A DNA stretch of 9,087 bases, from the NCBI GenBank assembly GCA_025996695.1, contig BNTP01000084.1, positions 1-9,087 of the forward strand, given 5' to 3'. The translations under genes were made by a program, and so were the position numbers. Origin of the DNA: Bacteroidia bacterium. GTDB taxonomy: Bacteria > Bacteroidota > Bacteroidia > Bacteroidales > Azobacteroidaceae. Below the pieces are notes generated by a model. It did no database searches, was not told the origin of the DNA, and saw nothing but the letters and a program-made list of their open reading frames with translations. Shown here piece by piece: positions 1 through 6,302 of this stretch. How positions within the stretch are numbered: the stretch's first letter is position 1; each line of letters starts with the position of its first letter.

Positions 1-683
1 CTTTCACATTTCCTGAAAAAACAACATTCAACCGTGTGCTCATCCAGGAAGATATTACTTTGGGGCAGCGTGTCCGCTCATTTGTCATCGAAACATTGCA
101 AGACAAAAAATGGCAGCCTGTGAATGCGGTGGATTCCACCACTACGATTGGATATAAACGGATTGTGCGGTTTGAGGATGTAACGACCAAAGAATTTCGC
201 ATTCGCATTTTGGATGCGCGGGGGACGGTATATATTAACAATGTAGAAGCCTATTTGGCGCCTCCTTTGCCTGATGAGCCAATCGTCGTGCCAACGGGCA
301 ATATTCCTTCCACGGCATTCACCGTCATTGCGCCAAGCGACGGAAAAACAGCTCGTTTATTTGATGCCAATGGCTATTCGTTTTATCGCCTGCCGAAAAG
401 GAGTCCTGAATTAGCCATTCAATTGATTGAGCCACAGATAATCACCGGATTTCGCTACACGCCTAATCAGAATCGCGATGCCTTGGATTATATTACGAAT
501 TATCAACTTTTCATTGACAATCAACTCATTTCCGAAGGTGAATTTTCAAACATCAAAAACAGTCCAATTATGCGGGAGATTCGTTTCAAACCCACGCATG
601 GACAAGTGGTGCGCTTTGTTGCCTCCGGTGTAATCAATGATGCTGCGGCCGGACTTGGGGAATTTTCGTTGTTGGAAGATTAA
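1..683 (+). CDS. GH29-type alpha-L-fucosidase, C-terminal part (5' end outside window)
   Basis: The reading frame is open from base 3 with no credible start inside the window, so this is the 3' part of a longer gene; the GTG at 36 is internal. The visible 227 residues hold two beta-sandwich, F5/8 type C-like modules. The first has the stretch FNRVLIQEDITLGQRVRSF followed by TTIGYKRIVRF and ends in VEAYLAPP; this wording is typical of the domain after the catalytic barrel in Bacteroidota GH29 fucosidases. The second contains GFRYTPNQNRDALDYI and GEFSNIKNSPI, a discoidin-like carbohydrate-binding pattern. GH29 enzymes remove terminal L-fucose from host or plant glycans, usually in the periplasm or at the outer membrane. 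The catalytic domain is not visible, so the enzyme family is inferred from the tail alone. No terminator hairpin follows; the next promoter begins six bases after the stop. Confidence 0.75.
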   Translation, partial: FTFPEKTTFNRVLIQEDITLGQRVRSFVIETLQDKKWQPVNAVDSTTTIGYKRIVRFEDVTTKEFRIRILDARGTVYINNVEAYLAPPLPDEPIVVPTGNIPSTAFTVIAPSDGKTARLFDANGYSFYRLPKRSPELAIQLIEPQIITGFRYTPNQNRDALDYITNYQLFIDNQLISEGEFSNIKNSPIMREIRFKPTHGQVVRFVASGVINDAAAGLGEFSLLED

Positions 684-688
684 ATAAA

Positions 689-720
689 TTTGCAAATGTA
701 TTTATAAATGCTTACCTTTG
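689..720 (+). promoter_or_regulatory. Bacteroidota sigma-70 type promoter for the TA-remnant/cutC/lipoprotein operon
   Basis: TTTG (689-692), a 20-base spacer, then TACCTTTG (713-720) exactly fits the Bacteroidota pattern TTTG-N19-21-TAnnTTTG. The first start codon is at 736, giving a short leader. No other such promoter is seen before cutC or before the lipoprotein gene, so this one probably drives all of them. Confidence 0.7.
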
Positions 721-735
721 TGGTGTAATTAAAAC

Positions 736-876
736 ATGAAAGTTATGGAACAGTTAGCCGGTGTAAATATTGAGAGAAATGAAGATAAGCCGTATAATCC
801 CGAATTTGTGGCGAAAATAAAAGCGAGAGAAAAAGAGGAGTCAGTTTCTATTGACTATCACAATTTATGGAAATAA
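736..876 (+). CDS. Small antitoxin-like protein (46 aa), probably a shortened antitoxin
   Basis: This ATG-started frame encodes 46 residues beginning MKVMEQLAGVNIER and ending in the segment YNPEFVAKIKAREKEE...IDYHNLWK. The PYNPEFVAKI(K) wording plus a terminal 'LWK' is typical of the C-terminal, toxin-contacting part of small Bacteroidota antitoxins paired with RelE/ParE-like toxins (DUF2683-like). Such antitoxins are usually longer, with an N-terminal DNA-binding or dimerisation part that is missing or replaced here. The start lies 15 bases after a strong promoter, and the stop region overlaps the start of the next frame (ATG at 867), the usual toxin-antitoxin arrangement. The family call is by recalled wording, not alignment. 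Whether it is still expressed or functional is unknown. Confidence 0.5.
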   Translation: MKVMEQLAGVNIERNEDKPYNPEFVAKIKAREKEESVSIDYHNLWK

Positions 877-956
877 AATTCAGAAAATCTGTGTATGATG
901 ATTTTGATTATTTCAATGCTTTCCATTCGAGGACATTACAAATAAGACAAATATGA
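867..956 (+). pseudogene. Truncated RelE/ParE-like toxin remnant (29 aa)
   Basis: The frame starts at ATG 867, overlapping the antitoxin-like gene by 10 bases, and reads MEIKFRKSVYDDFDYF before a short tail and a TGA at 954-956. An N-terminus of the type 'MxIxFxxxxxxDxxYF' resembles the first beta strand and helix of RelE/ParE/YoeB toxins, which are normally about 85-100 residues. Only about 16 residues look toxin-like; the catalytic C-terminal part is absent. The TGA overlaps the cutC start as ATGA (953-956), so the remnant may still couple translation into cutC. It is probably a deletion scar, not a working toxin. Identification is tentative because the segment is so short. Confidence 0.4.
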
Positions 957-1678
957 AATTAGAAATTTGCATCGATTCTGTTCAAGGAGCCCTAATCGCC
1001 AAATCATCGGGCGCTTACCGCGTGGAATTGTGCTCCAATTTATTGGAAGGAGGCATAACGCCTTCGTTCGGGATGGTTCAAGAAGTGTGTCTATTTGCCG
1101 ATGATTTGAAAGTGTACACGCTGATTCGCCCGCGAGGCGGTGATTTTTTATATTCCGATGAAGAGTTTGAAATCATGCAAACAGATATTTGCTCTTGTGG
1201 CGAAAACGGTTGCGATGGCGTAGTCATCGGGATGTTAAACGCCGACGGAACAGTCGATAAAGAACGATGCCGCGAATTGATAGAAACCGCAAAAGGCTAC
1301 GACATGGGCGTGACTTTTCATCGCGCTTTTGACCGTAGCAACGATTTGTTTCAAGCCATGGAAGATGTGATAGAAATCGGCTGCGAACGCATTTTGACTT
1401 CCGGAGGTTACGACAATGCCATCGAAGGAAAAGACGTTTTGCGGCAATTAATCGAAAAAGCAGGTCAGCGCATCATCATTATGCCGGGGGCAGGAGTTAC
1501 GCCCGAAAACGCCAAAGAATTGATTCAATATACCGGATTACAGGAACTGCACGGCACGTTTCGCAGTATGTATACCGGAAAAATGCAATACAAAAATCCG
1601 AATTTGAGCCATCCTGAACAGGAATATAATTTTTGGATGACGGATGCCGAAAAAATTAAAAAAATAATTCATTTATAA
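953..1678 (+). CDS. cutC: CutC family protein (copper homeostasis protein)
   Basis: This complete 241-residue protein has the usual CutC length and order of motifs. These are EICIDSVQGA near the N-terminus, RVELCSNLLEGGITPS (23-38), LIRPRGGDFLYSDEEF (57-72), VTFHRAFD (120-127), ILTSGG (147-152), and MPGAGVTPEN (177-186) followed by ELHGTFRS. CutC is a cytoplasmic TIM barrel. It was named for copper tolerance in E. coli, but its direct role in copper handling has been questioned, so the symbol should not be read as proof of function. The start at 953 is supported by the conserved beginning KLEICIDS. It overlaps the upstream toxin remnant by 4 bases (ATGA), and the downstream lipoprotein starts one base after its stop, so it sits in an operon. 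No metal-binding regulator or copper exporter lies nearby. Confidence 0.93.
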   Translation: MKLEICIDSVQGALIAKSSGAYRVELCSNLLEGGITPSFGMVQEVCLFADDLKVYTLIRPRGGDFLYSDEEFEIMQTDICSCGENGCDGVVIGMLNADGTVDKERCRELIETAKGYDMGVTFHRAFDRSNDLFQAMEDVIEIGCERILTSGGYDNAIEGKDVLRQLIEKAGQRIIIMPGAGVTPENAKELIQYTGLQELHGTFRSMYTGKMQYKNPNLSHPEQEYNFWMTDAEKIKKIIHL

Positions 1679-1679
1679 T

Positions 1680-4292
1680 ATGAAAAAAGTACTATTCTCC
1701 CTGTCTATGTTGCTTGTGCTGTGCACAGCCTGTCAAGACAACCATTTTTTGAAAGATGCCACGTATCGCAATCAAGTGCATCAACAGTTTGAACAACGGA
1801 AGTCCGAAGCCGTGAATCGTCAAGCAGCGCTATTTTCTGTGCTTGAAAATCAGTCACTTACAGTGGCACAACGCGAGGCTTTGGAATTTTTGTATGCCTA
1901 CATGCCTTTGAGCGATTTGGCAGATAAAGACGGCGATTACTTTTTGCAACAAGTGGATTACGCCTTCAAAGCACGGGATTATTTCTCGTGGGGGGGAAGC
2001 ATTCCTGAAGATATTTTCCGACATTTTGTGTTAGTCTATCGCATCAACAACGAGGATTTAGATACGGCTCGCGTGGCTTTTTTCGATGAATTGAAAGACC
2101 GAGTTAAAGATTTATCCATGTATGATGCCGCCTTGGAAGTCAACCATTGGTGTCACGAAAAAGTGACTTATCGGGGAACGGATGCTCGCACATCCGGCTC
2201 ATTGGCGTTAATAAAAACGGCTTGGGGACGTTGTGGCGAAGAATCCACGTTCACGGCTACCGCATTGCGTGCGGTAGGCATCCCGGCTCGCCAATGTTAC
2301 ACGCCGCGTTGGGCGCACACGGACGACAATCACGCTTGGGTGGAAGTTTGGATAGACGGCAAATGGCATTATATGGGTGCTTGTGAGCCAGAGCCGGAAT
2401 TGGATATAGCGTGGTTTACCGCTCCGGCTAAACGTGCGATGATGGTGCACACCAAAGTTTTTGGGCTTTATAACGGTCCTGAAGAAAAAAATTCAGAAAC
2501 ATCGCTCTATTCGGTTATCAATCTTACCGCAAATTATACTCAAACACGAGAAGTGAAAGTGCGTGTGGTAGATGCTGATAATCAACCGGTTGAAGGTGCT
2601 CGCGTGCAATTCAAATTGTATAATTACGCCGAATTATACCCCATTTCTACCAACACCACCGACAAAAACGGCGAAACATCCATCATCTCCGGCTTGGGCG
2701 ATTTAGTGGTTTGGGCGGATAAAGAGAATGTTTATGGCTGTCAAAAATCCGAATCGACGAGCCAAGTAACAACAGTGAAATTAGATCGCCAATCGGGCGT
2801 CACATACGCCGATGATTATGTAATAAATGTGCCGTCGGAACAACCAACTAAGGAAATTTCGGCAGAAAAAATTGCGGCTAATGTCGTTAGATTGGCACAG
2901 GAAGATTCCATTCGCAATGCTTATATGGCAACTTTTGCCACACAAGCACAGGCAGATAAATTGGCTGCTGAATTGGGTTTGAACAAAGATAATGTTTGGA
3001 AACAGTTGGAATTGTCGCAAGGAAATTGGCAAGAGATTACGGATTTCATTACTGCAGAAAAACAAAATCCGTATCTGTTTTCGTTCCTTGCCGCGCTGAA
3101 AGCCAAGGATAAACGCGACACCCCGACTTCAATTTTAAGCAATCACATCAACGCTGTTATTCCTGCGCAGGCGGGAATCCCTTCGGATTTGATTGCCCCC
3201 TACATCCTCTCGCCACGCATTGGAATCGAATTGATAACCCCTTGGCGCGGCTATTTTGAAAAGAAATCTGCAATGGATGCCGAGCAAATCATTCAATATA
3301 TCAAAGACAGCATCACAATCAACAACGAGGATAACTATTATAATTGCGCAATCACACCACGCGGCAGTTATGAATTGAAAATAGCCGACAAGCGTTCGCG
3401 CAATATCCTGTTTGTGGCTATGTGTCGCGACAATAATATTCCCGCACGCCTTGAAATCACAACGGCTAAACCGCAGTATTACAACAAGAAACAATGGATA
3501 GATGTTGTTTTTGACCTTTCTGAAAATGCGACATCCAATTTGCCACAAGCAAAATTGACGCTGGAAAATAATCCGTCTAATATTGTGAAACCGGGTTATG
3601 AATCGCATTACACGTTGGCAGTATTCAAAAATGGCGATTTCCAAACATTGAATTATGAAGGAAACGCATTGTTGGCAAAATTTCCGGCACAACTCACTTT
3701 GGACGAGGGCTATTACCGCTTGATGGTCGGCAGTCGTGCCAATGACGGCTCGGTGACCGTTCACGCCGACTATTTCAATTTGCAGAAAAATAAGCCACAA
3801 ACGATGAGCGTAAAATTGCCCGAAGTGAAAGACAAGCTGTTTGTCAAAGGCATAGTGGACATGAATACGGAGATTGAACCGGACAATCAAACAAAAACAA
3901 GTTTGAAAAAATTGGCGAACGGACAAGGTTTATTGATCTGCTTCTTAGACCCGAGCAAAGAACCGTCCAAACACATTTTGCAGGATTTGCCGGCTGTTCG
4001 CACACAATTGGAAACGTGGAATGGCGGTGTGTTGATGCTCATTCCGAGTGATAAAAAAAGCACGGCGTTTGATGCAAACGCTTTCCAAGGGATGCCTAAA
4101 CAAACGACGTGGGGCGTAGACAACAATCGTGCCTTACTGAATGCCGTTGCAGGAGCGTTGCAAATCAACTTTCAAGACGGATTCCCGTTGACAGTCTATT
4201 TGTCACGCAATGGTGGCATCCTGTATTCCTCCACCGGCTACCACATCGGCACCGGCGAATCAGTTTGGAAAATCATACAGCAAGAAAAATAA
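1680..4292 (+). CDS. Large lipoprotein with transglutaminase-like domain
   Basis: The 870-residue protein starts with a lipoprotein signal, MKKVLFSLSMLLVLCTAC, with Cys18 as the likely lipidated residue. A transglutaminase core follows: GRCGEESTF (Cys185 as nucleophile), IPARQCYTP, and HAWVEVW (His218), then GACEPEPELD, where D226 or E236 could be the third catalytic residue. Residues about 287-368 form a carboxypeptidase-regulatory-like beta domain (VRVVDADNQPVEGARV, TTDKNGET). Residues about 552-602 look like a second, degenerate transglutaminase core (SRNILFVAMCRDNNIPAR) lacking the Cys. The C-terminus, about 745-868, resembles a thioredoxin fold without CXXC (LLICFLDPSK, FPLTVYLSRNGGILYS). 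It probably sits on an envelope membrane and cuts or crosslinks peptides or peptidoglycan; its substrate is unknown. It starts one base after cutC. A dRS3-like repeat is embedded at residues 494-500. Confidence 0.85.
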   Translation: MKKVLFSLSMLLVLCTACQDNHFLKDATYRNQVHQQFEQRKSEAVNRQAALFSVLENQSLTVAQREALEFLYAYMPLSDLADKDGDYFLQQVDYAFKARDYFSWGGSIPEDIFRHFVLVYRINNEDLDTARVAFFDELKDRVKDLSMYDAALEVNHWCHEKVTYRGTDARTSGSLALIKTAWGRCGEESTFTATALRAVGIPARQCYTPRWAHTDDNHAWVEVWIDGKWHYMGACEPEPELDIAWFTAPAKRAMMVHTKVFGLYNGPEEKNSETSLYSVINLTANYTQTREVKVRVVDADNQPVEGARVQFKLYNYAELYPISTNTTDKNGETSIISGLGDLVVWADKENVYGCQKSESTSQVTTVKLDRQSGVTYADDYVINVPSEQPTKEISAEKIAANVVRLAQEDSIRNAYMATFATQAQADKLAAELGLNKDNVWKQLELSQGNWQEITDFITAEKQNPYLFSFLAALKAKDKRDTPTSILSNHINAVIPAQAGIPSDLIAPYILSPRIGIELITPWRGYFEKKSAMDAEQIIQYIKDSITINNEDNYYNCAITPRGSYELKIADKRSRNILFVAMCRDNNIPARLEITTAKPQYYNKKQWIDVVFDLSENATSNLPQAKLTLENNPSNIVKPGYESHYTLAVFKNGDFQTLNYEGNALLAKFPAQLTLDEGYYRLMVGSRANDGSVTVHADYFNLQKNKPQTMSVKLPEVKDKLFVKGIVDMNTEIEPDNQTKTSLKKLANGQGLLICFLDPSKEPSKHILQDLPAVRTQLETWNGGVLMLIPSDKKSTAFDANAFQGMPKQTTWGVDNNRALLNAVAGALQINFQDGFPLTVYLSRNGGILYSSTGYHIGTGESVWKIIQQEK
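3159..3178 (+). repeat. dRS3-like 20-bp palindromic repeat inside a coding sequence
   Basis: The sequence ATTCCTGCGCAGGCGGGAAT has inverted ends ATTCC/GGGAAT. It differs at one base from the 20-bp dRS3 repeat of Neisseria as I remember it (ATTCCCGCGCAGGCGGGAAT). It is read in frame as IPAQAGI (residues 494-500 of the lipoprotein), a peptide well known as the translation of such repeats. Confidence 0.65.
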
Positions 4293-4346
4293 AATAATTA
4301 TGACGCACAACATACAATGTCAAAAATGTGTGATTATATGAAAATA

Positions 4347-4374
4347 GTAGAAACACGGCGCGCCGCGTTTCTAC
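4347..4374. repeat. 28-bp interspersed-type palindrome
   Basis: Two 14-base arms (GTAGAAACACGGCG and CGCCGCGTTTCTAC) pair with no loop, with one mismatch (4355/4366). The ends GTAGAAAC/GTTTCTAC resemble small palindromic repeats I recall scattered through Bacteroidota genomes. No T-run follows, so a terminator role is unlikely. Confidence 0.55.
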
Positions 4375-4432
4375 AAATGGCAGGTAATGAACATATTGCG
4401 ACCATAACTCCCTCATTGTCAGTAGTTTACGT

Positions 4433-4443
4433 GGGGGGGGGGG
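4433..4443 (+). repeat. 11-G homopolymer tract
   Basis: There are eleven consecutive G bases, flanked by the inverted pentamers TTTAC (4426-4430) and GTAAA (4443-4447; its first base is the last G of the run). The run is long enough to be slippage-prone. No gene or recognisable promoter abuts it. Confidence 0.85.
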
Positions 4444-4532
4444 TAAATTCCCATGCAAAAACCAACCTGCGCAGGAGCGTCTTCGCGTCCGCGCGCTTCC
4501 GGCGTTAAGCACCATTTTCACAAACATACAAG

Positions 4533-4570
4533 CAAGCCGTAACGAGACTTTCGAGTCTTGTTGCGGCTTG
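4533..4570. terminator. 17-bp stem with TTCG tetraloop, possible terminator of the lipoprotein operon
   Basis: The arms 4533-4549 and 4554-4570 pair over 17 positions, two of them G-U type, around a TTCG loop (4550-4553). The downstream sequence TTGTGTTGGTTG is T-rich but not a clean U-run. It lies about 240 bases after the lipoprotein stop and is the only strong terminator-like structure there. It could equally be part of the repeat field. Confidence 0.4.
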
Positions 4571-4623
4571 TTGTGTTGGTTGCAAATGAAGGAAGGTGTG
4601 TTAGCAAGGGGTGTCTCCGCTGC

Positions 4624-4636
4624 GGGGCTCCGCCCC
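4624..4636. repeat. Small GC hairpin GGGGC-TCC-GCCCC
   Basis: A five-base-pair GC stem closes a TCC loop, the same loop found in the larger hairpin at 4674-4714. It sits just upstream of the outer arm of the nested inverted repeat. Confidence 0.5.
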
Positions 4637-4641
4637 TTCGG

Positions 4642-4743
4642 TCGACAAGACGGCGCCATTTTTTTAAGAGAGAGAGGAAAGGCAACGGCGGCTCCGCCGC
4701 CGCTGCCTTTCCTCCGACCCCCACGACAAGGTCGTCTTGTCGA
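4642..4743. repeat. Nested inverted repeats, GC-rich
   Basis: Outer arms TCGACAAGACG (4642-4652) and CGTCTTGTCGA (4733-4743) are perfect 11-bp inverted repeats. Inside is a 19-bp hairpin (4674-4692 / 4696-4714) with one mismatch and a TCC loop. A T-run and a GA-rich stretch lie between the left arms. The size, about 100 bp, and symmetry fit a miniature palindromic element or a structured RNA. No coding content is supported. Confidence 0.6.
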
Positions 4744-4790
4744 GTTTCTATAAAAAATTTACATAAAAAAGAATGACGTATTTTTGCATC

Positions 4791-5583
4791 GTTCATGGCA
4801 AGTGGCAGTCCCCAATCTCGTTGAAAATCAATGAGTTGCGTAAAACCGTCATTGGTAAAAACAACTTATGAAACAACTCCAATTTGGCAAGATTTCGGAA
4901 CAATTATAAAATCGTTGTTGATGTGACAGATGTGAGTTTGAATAAGTCAACAAGTGTCTTGCTTGTTGGTCAAAAGGAACAGTTGGCGGCTGCCATTTTA
5001 CCGACAAGTGCTACTAACACAAATGTATAGCGATGATGCTATTGCATCGGTAGATAGCTGTTTCCGCAGGCTCAGCAAAAGCAACAAACATAGCAGTGAA
5101 CTCAGCCACCATAACTGCTACAACTGTTGATGGAGGTTTTACCGCAACTTGTGTCGTAACAGTGGTTGATGCAAGTGGATATCAAGCAGAAATTGCAGCT
5201 TTACAGGAACAAGTCCAAGAATTACAAGCAGATACCACTCAGATGCAAAGCGATAAATCGCAATTAGAAGATACAATTATTGAATTGAACGCAACGATTG
5301 CTTTATTGCAGCAATTATTGGATAAAGTCAAGGCACCGGAATAGAGCAGGTTGCATCAGGCACAATCAATATTTATCCCAACCCTGCCAAGCACGAGCTA
5401 TTCATCACAAGCGAATCGCCGATAGAAAGTATAGAAATTTACAACACGGCCGGCGTAAAGGTTTTGTCAGATAATCATTTTTCAGGCAAAGTCGACCTTT
5501 CCACTTTCCCGAACGGCACGTATTTTGTGAAAATCAAGACGACAGAATCTTGGGAGGTGAAGAAAATAGTTGTAAATAAATAG
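4791..5583 (+). pseudogene. Decayed T9SS-secreted surface protein (LRR end, Big2, coiled coil, sorting domain)
   Basis: Recognisable pieces follow each other but in changing frames. KTTYETTPIWQDFGTII (4858-4908) resembles the end of BspA-like leucine-rich repeat regions. DVTDVSLNKSTSVLLVGQ through PTSATNTNV (4920-5027, another frame) is the first half of a Big2 Ig-like domain, and SDDAIASVDS (5029-5058) its middle. VSAGSAKATNIAV onward (from 5060) completes Big2, ending VVTVVDASG. A coiled coil follows (AALQEQVQELQADTTQMQ...) to a stop at 5344. From 5341, one frame over, comes a type A T9SS sorting domain: INIYPNPAKHELFI, SIEIYNTAGVKVL, VDLSTFPNGTYFVKI, VKKIVVNK, stop 5581-5583. At least four frame changes and in-frame stops show the gene is dead. 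It would have coded for a protein exported by T9SS and attached to the cell surface. The N-terminal part and signal peptide are gone. Confidence 0.85.
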
Positions 5584-5629
5584 ATTGCAATTGTCCCATT
5601 TTAAACCCGTTCAGGTTTATACAATTGGG

Positions 5630-5658
5630 AACGGCAAGCACTAAAAACGCTTGCCGTT
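5630..5658 (+). terminator. Terminator-like hairpin after the T9SS pseudogene
   Basis: AACGGCAAGC (5630-5639) and GCTTGCCGTT (5649-5658) form a perfect 10-bp stem with a 9-base A-rich loop. It lies 46 bases past the stop of the sorting domain and is followed by ATTGTAATATA, with only a weak T-run. It is probably the old terminator of the decayed gene. Confidence 0.6.
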
Positions 5659-5668
5659 ATTGTAATAT

Positions 5669-5754
5669 ACCCCCGATATGAAACAAATTCAACCACTTTA
5701 CACCCTAATTTTGATACAAAATAGCTATAATTATACCCTAACTTTGAAACAAAA
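5669..5754 (+). repeat. Three direct repeats with 33-bp spacing
   Basis: Copies begin at 5669, 5702 and 5735. The second and third share 18 of 20 bases of the core ACCCTAAyTTTGAwACAAAA; the first is degenerate (ACCCCC...ATGAAACAAA). Each of the last two contains a TAnnTTTG match, but no upstream TTTG at the right spacing. Confidence 0.5.
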
Positions 5755-5779
5755 GCATTATCTGGTCCGCGTTGCAATT

Positions 5780-5854
5780 TTGATAACCCCGTACAAGCGA
5801 AGCGGAGGGGTGCACTTTACCTTGCACTGCGCTGCGCTTGTGCAGGGTTATCAA
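5780..5854. repeat. 75-bp imperfect inverted repeat
   Basis: The arms 5780-5807 and 5827-5854 are 28 bases each, with the outer 10 bases perfect (TTGATAACCC/GGGTTATCAA) and four mismatches further in, two of them G-U compatible. The loop is 19 bases. It is not followed by a T-run, and looks like an interspersed palindromic element. Confidence 0.6.
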
Positions 5855-5910
5855 TATGCATTAACGCTGCTCTTTTCTCCCATTTTTTGTTCCCCTCCAA
5901 AATTTTCAAC

Positions 5911-5938
5911 TCTAATATCTAAACTCTAAACTCTAAAA
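5911..5938 (+). repeat. Four tandem 7-bp units (TCTAAAC-like)
   Basis: TCTAATA, TCTAAAC, TCTAAAC and TCTAAAA follow one another without a gap. This simple repeat is intergenic and has no visible function. Confidence 0.7.
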
Positions 5939-6095
5939 AAAGTTCCCGCCACAAGGCTTAACCGAGAGATTAGAGAGAGAGAATGAAACTTCATTCGCAG
6001 CTTAAACTCTGTGCGGGATACTTTTGTTATTGTTTAGCACAACTTTGCTATCACTTTGCCAATAATTCGCGAAGCTGTTGAATCGATTCTTTTCA

Positions 6096-6118
6096 AAAAA
6101 CGTGGATTCCTGTTAAGA
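6096..6118 (-). repeat. Inverted copy of the 23-bp terminator-region element
   Basis: Read on the minus strand, this matches 6351-6373 at 22 of 23 positions, including the core TCTTAACAGGAATCC. The partner arm that makes the downstream copy a perfect hairpin is only partly kept here, so this copy would be a weaker hairpin. Confidence 0.6.
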
Positions 6119-6269
6119 GTCGGGTTTATATTGAGTATCAAGGAGTTAGCACACAAAAACCCGCTTCGACACCCACTTTTGCACCCAAAAATCACCCATT
6201 TTTCGGGTGAAAAAACCCACTTTTTTTTCACATAAATTAAGAGATTGTTCTGTCAAACTTTGTTAAATA

Positions 6270-6301
6270 CTTGTTTGGTCGGAGTATAGGCTGTACTTTT
6301 G
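6270..6301 (+). promoter_or_regulatory. Possible promoter for a small RNA
   Basis: CTTG (6270-6273), a 20-base spacer, then TACTTTTG (6294-6301) fits the Bacteroidota pattern with one mismatch in the upstream box. No protein gene follows before the terminator at 6339-6373. Confidence 0.4.
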
Positions 6302-6302
6302 T

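Larger units (their letters stand above)
4293..4790. other. Gene-poor, palindrome-rich intergenic stretch
   Basis: I see no convincing gene on either strand. The stretch holds a GTAGAAAC-type palindrome (4347-4374), an 11-G run (4433-4443), a 10-bp CCTGCGCAGG palindrome (4466-4475), a tetraloop hairpin (4533-4570), a small GGGGC/GCCCC hairpin (4624-4636), and nested GC-rich inverted repeats (4642-4743). Frames that cross these repeats on the minus strand give low-complexity arginine- and proline-rich peptides and look like translated repeats. The base composition jumps to very GC-rich around 4600-4730, unlike both flanks. Confidence 0.6.

Noticed and set aside
3135..3926. Long minus-strand open frame (263 residues) inside the lipoprotein gene.
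   Set aside because: It is antisense to a clearly conserved coding sequence, and its translation has no recognisable motif.
4779..4786. TATTTTTG as a -7 box in front of the T9SS pseudogene.
   Set aside because: There is no TTTG-like box 19-21 bases upstream and no credible gene start follows, so it could be chance in AT-rich DNA.
4273..4796. Minus-strand frames of 128 and 92 residues between the lipoprotein and the T9SS pseudogene.
   Set aside because: They run through the G-run and palindromes and give low-complexity arginine- and proline-rich peptides. The similar ETRR/ETRQ pieces come from repeated DNA.
5669..5754. CRISPR array suggested by the repeat spacing.
   Set aside because: There are only three imperfect units, the repeat core is 20 bp with a 13-bp gap, and there are no cas genes.
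5678..5929. 83-residue plus-strand frame crossing the 33-bp repeats and the large inverted repeat.
   Set aside because: It translates repeats and simple sequence, and no protein family wording is seen.
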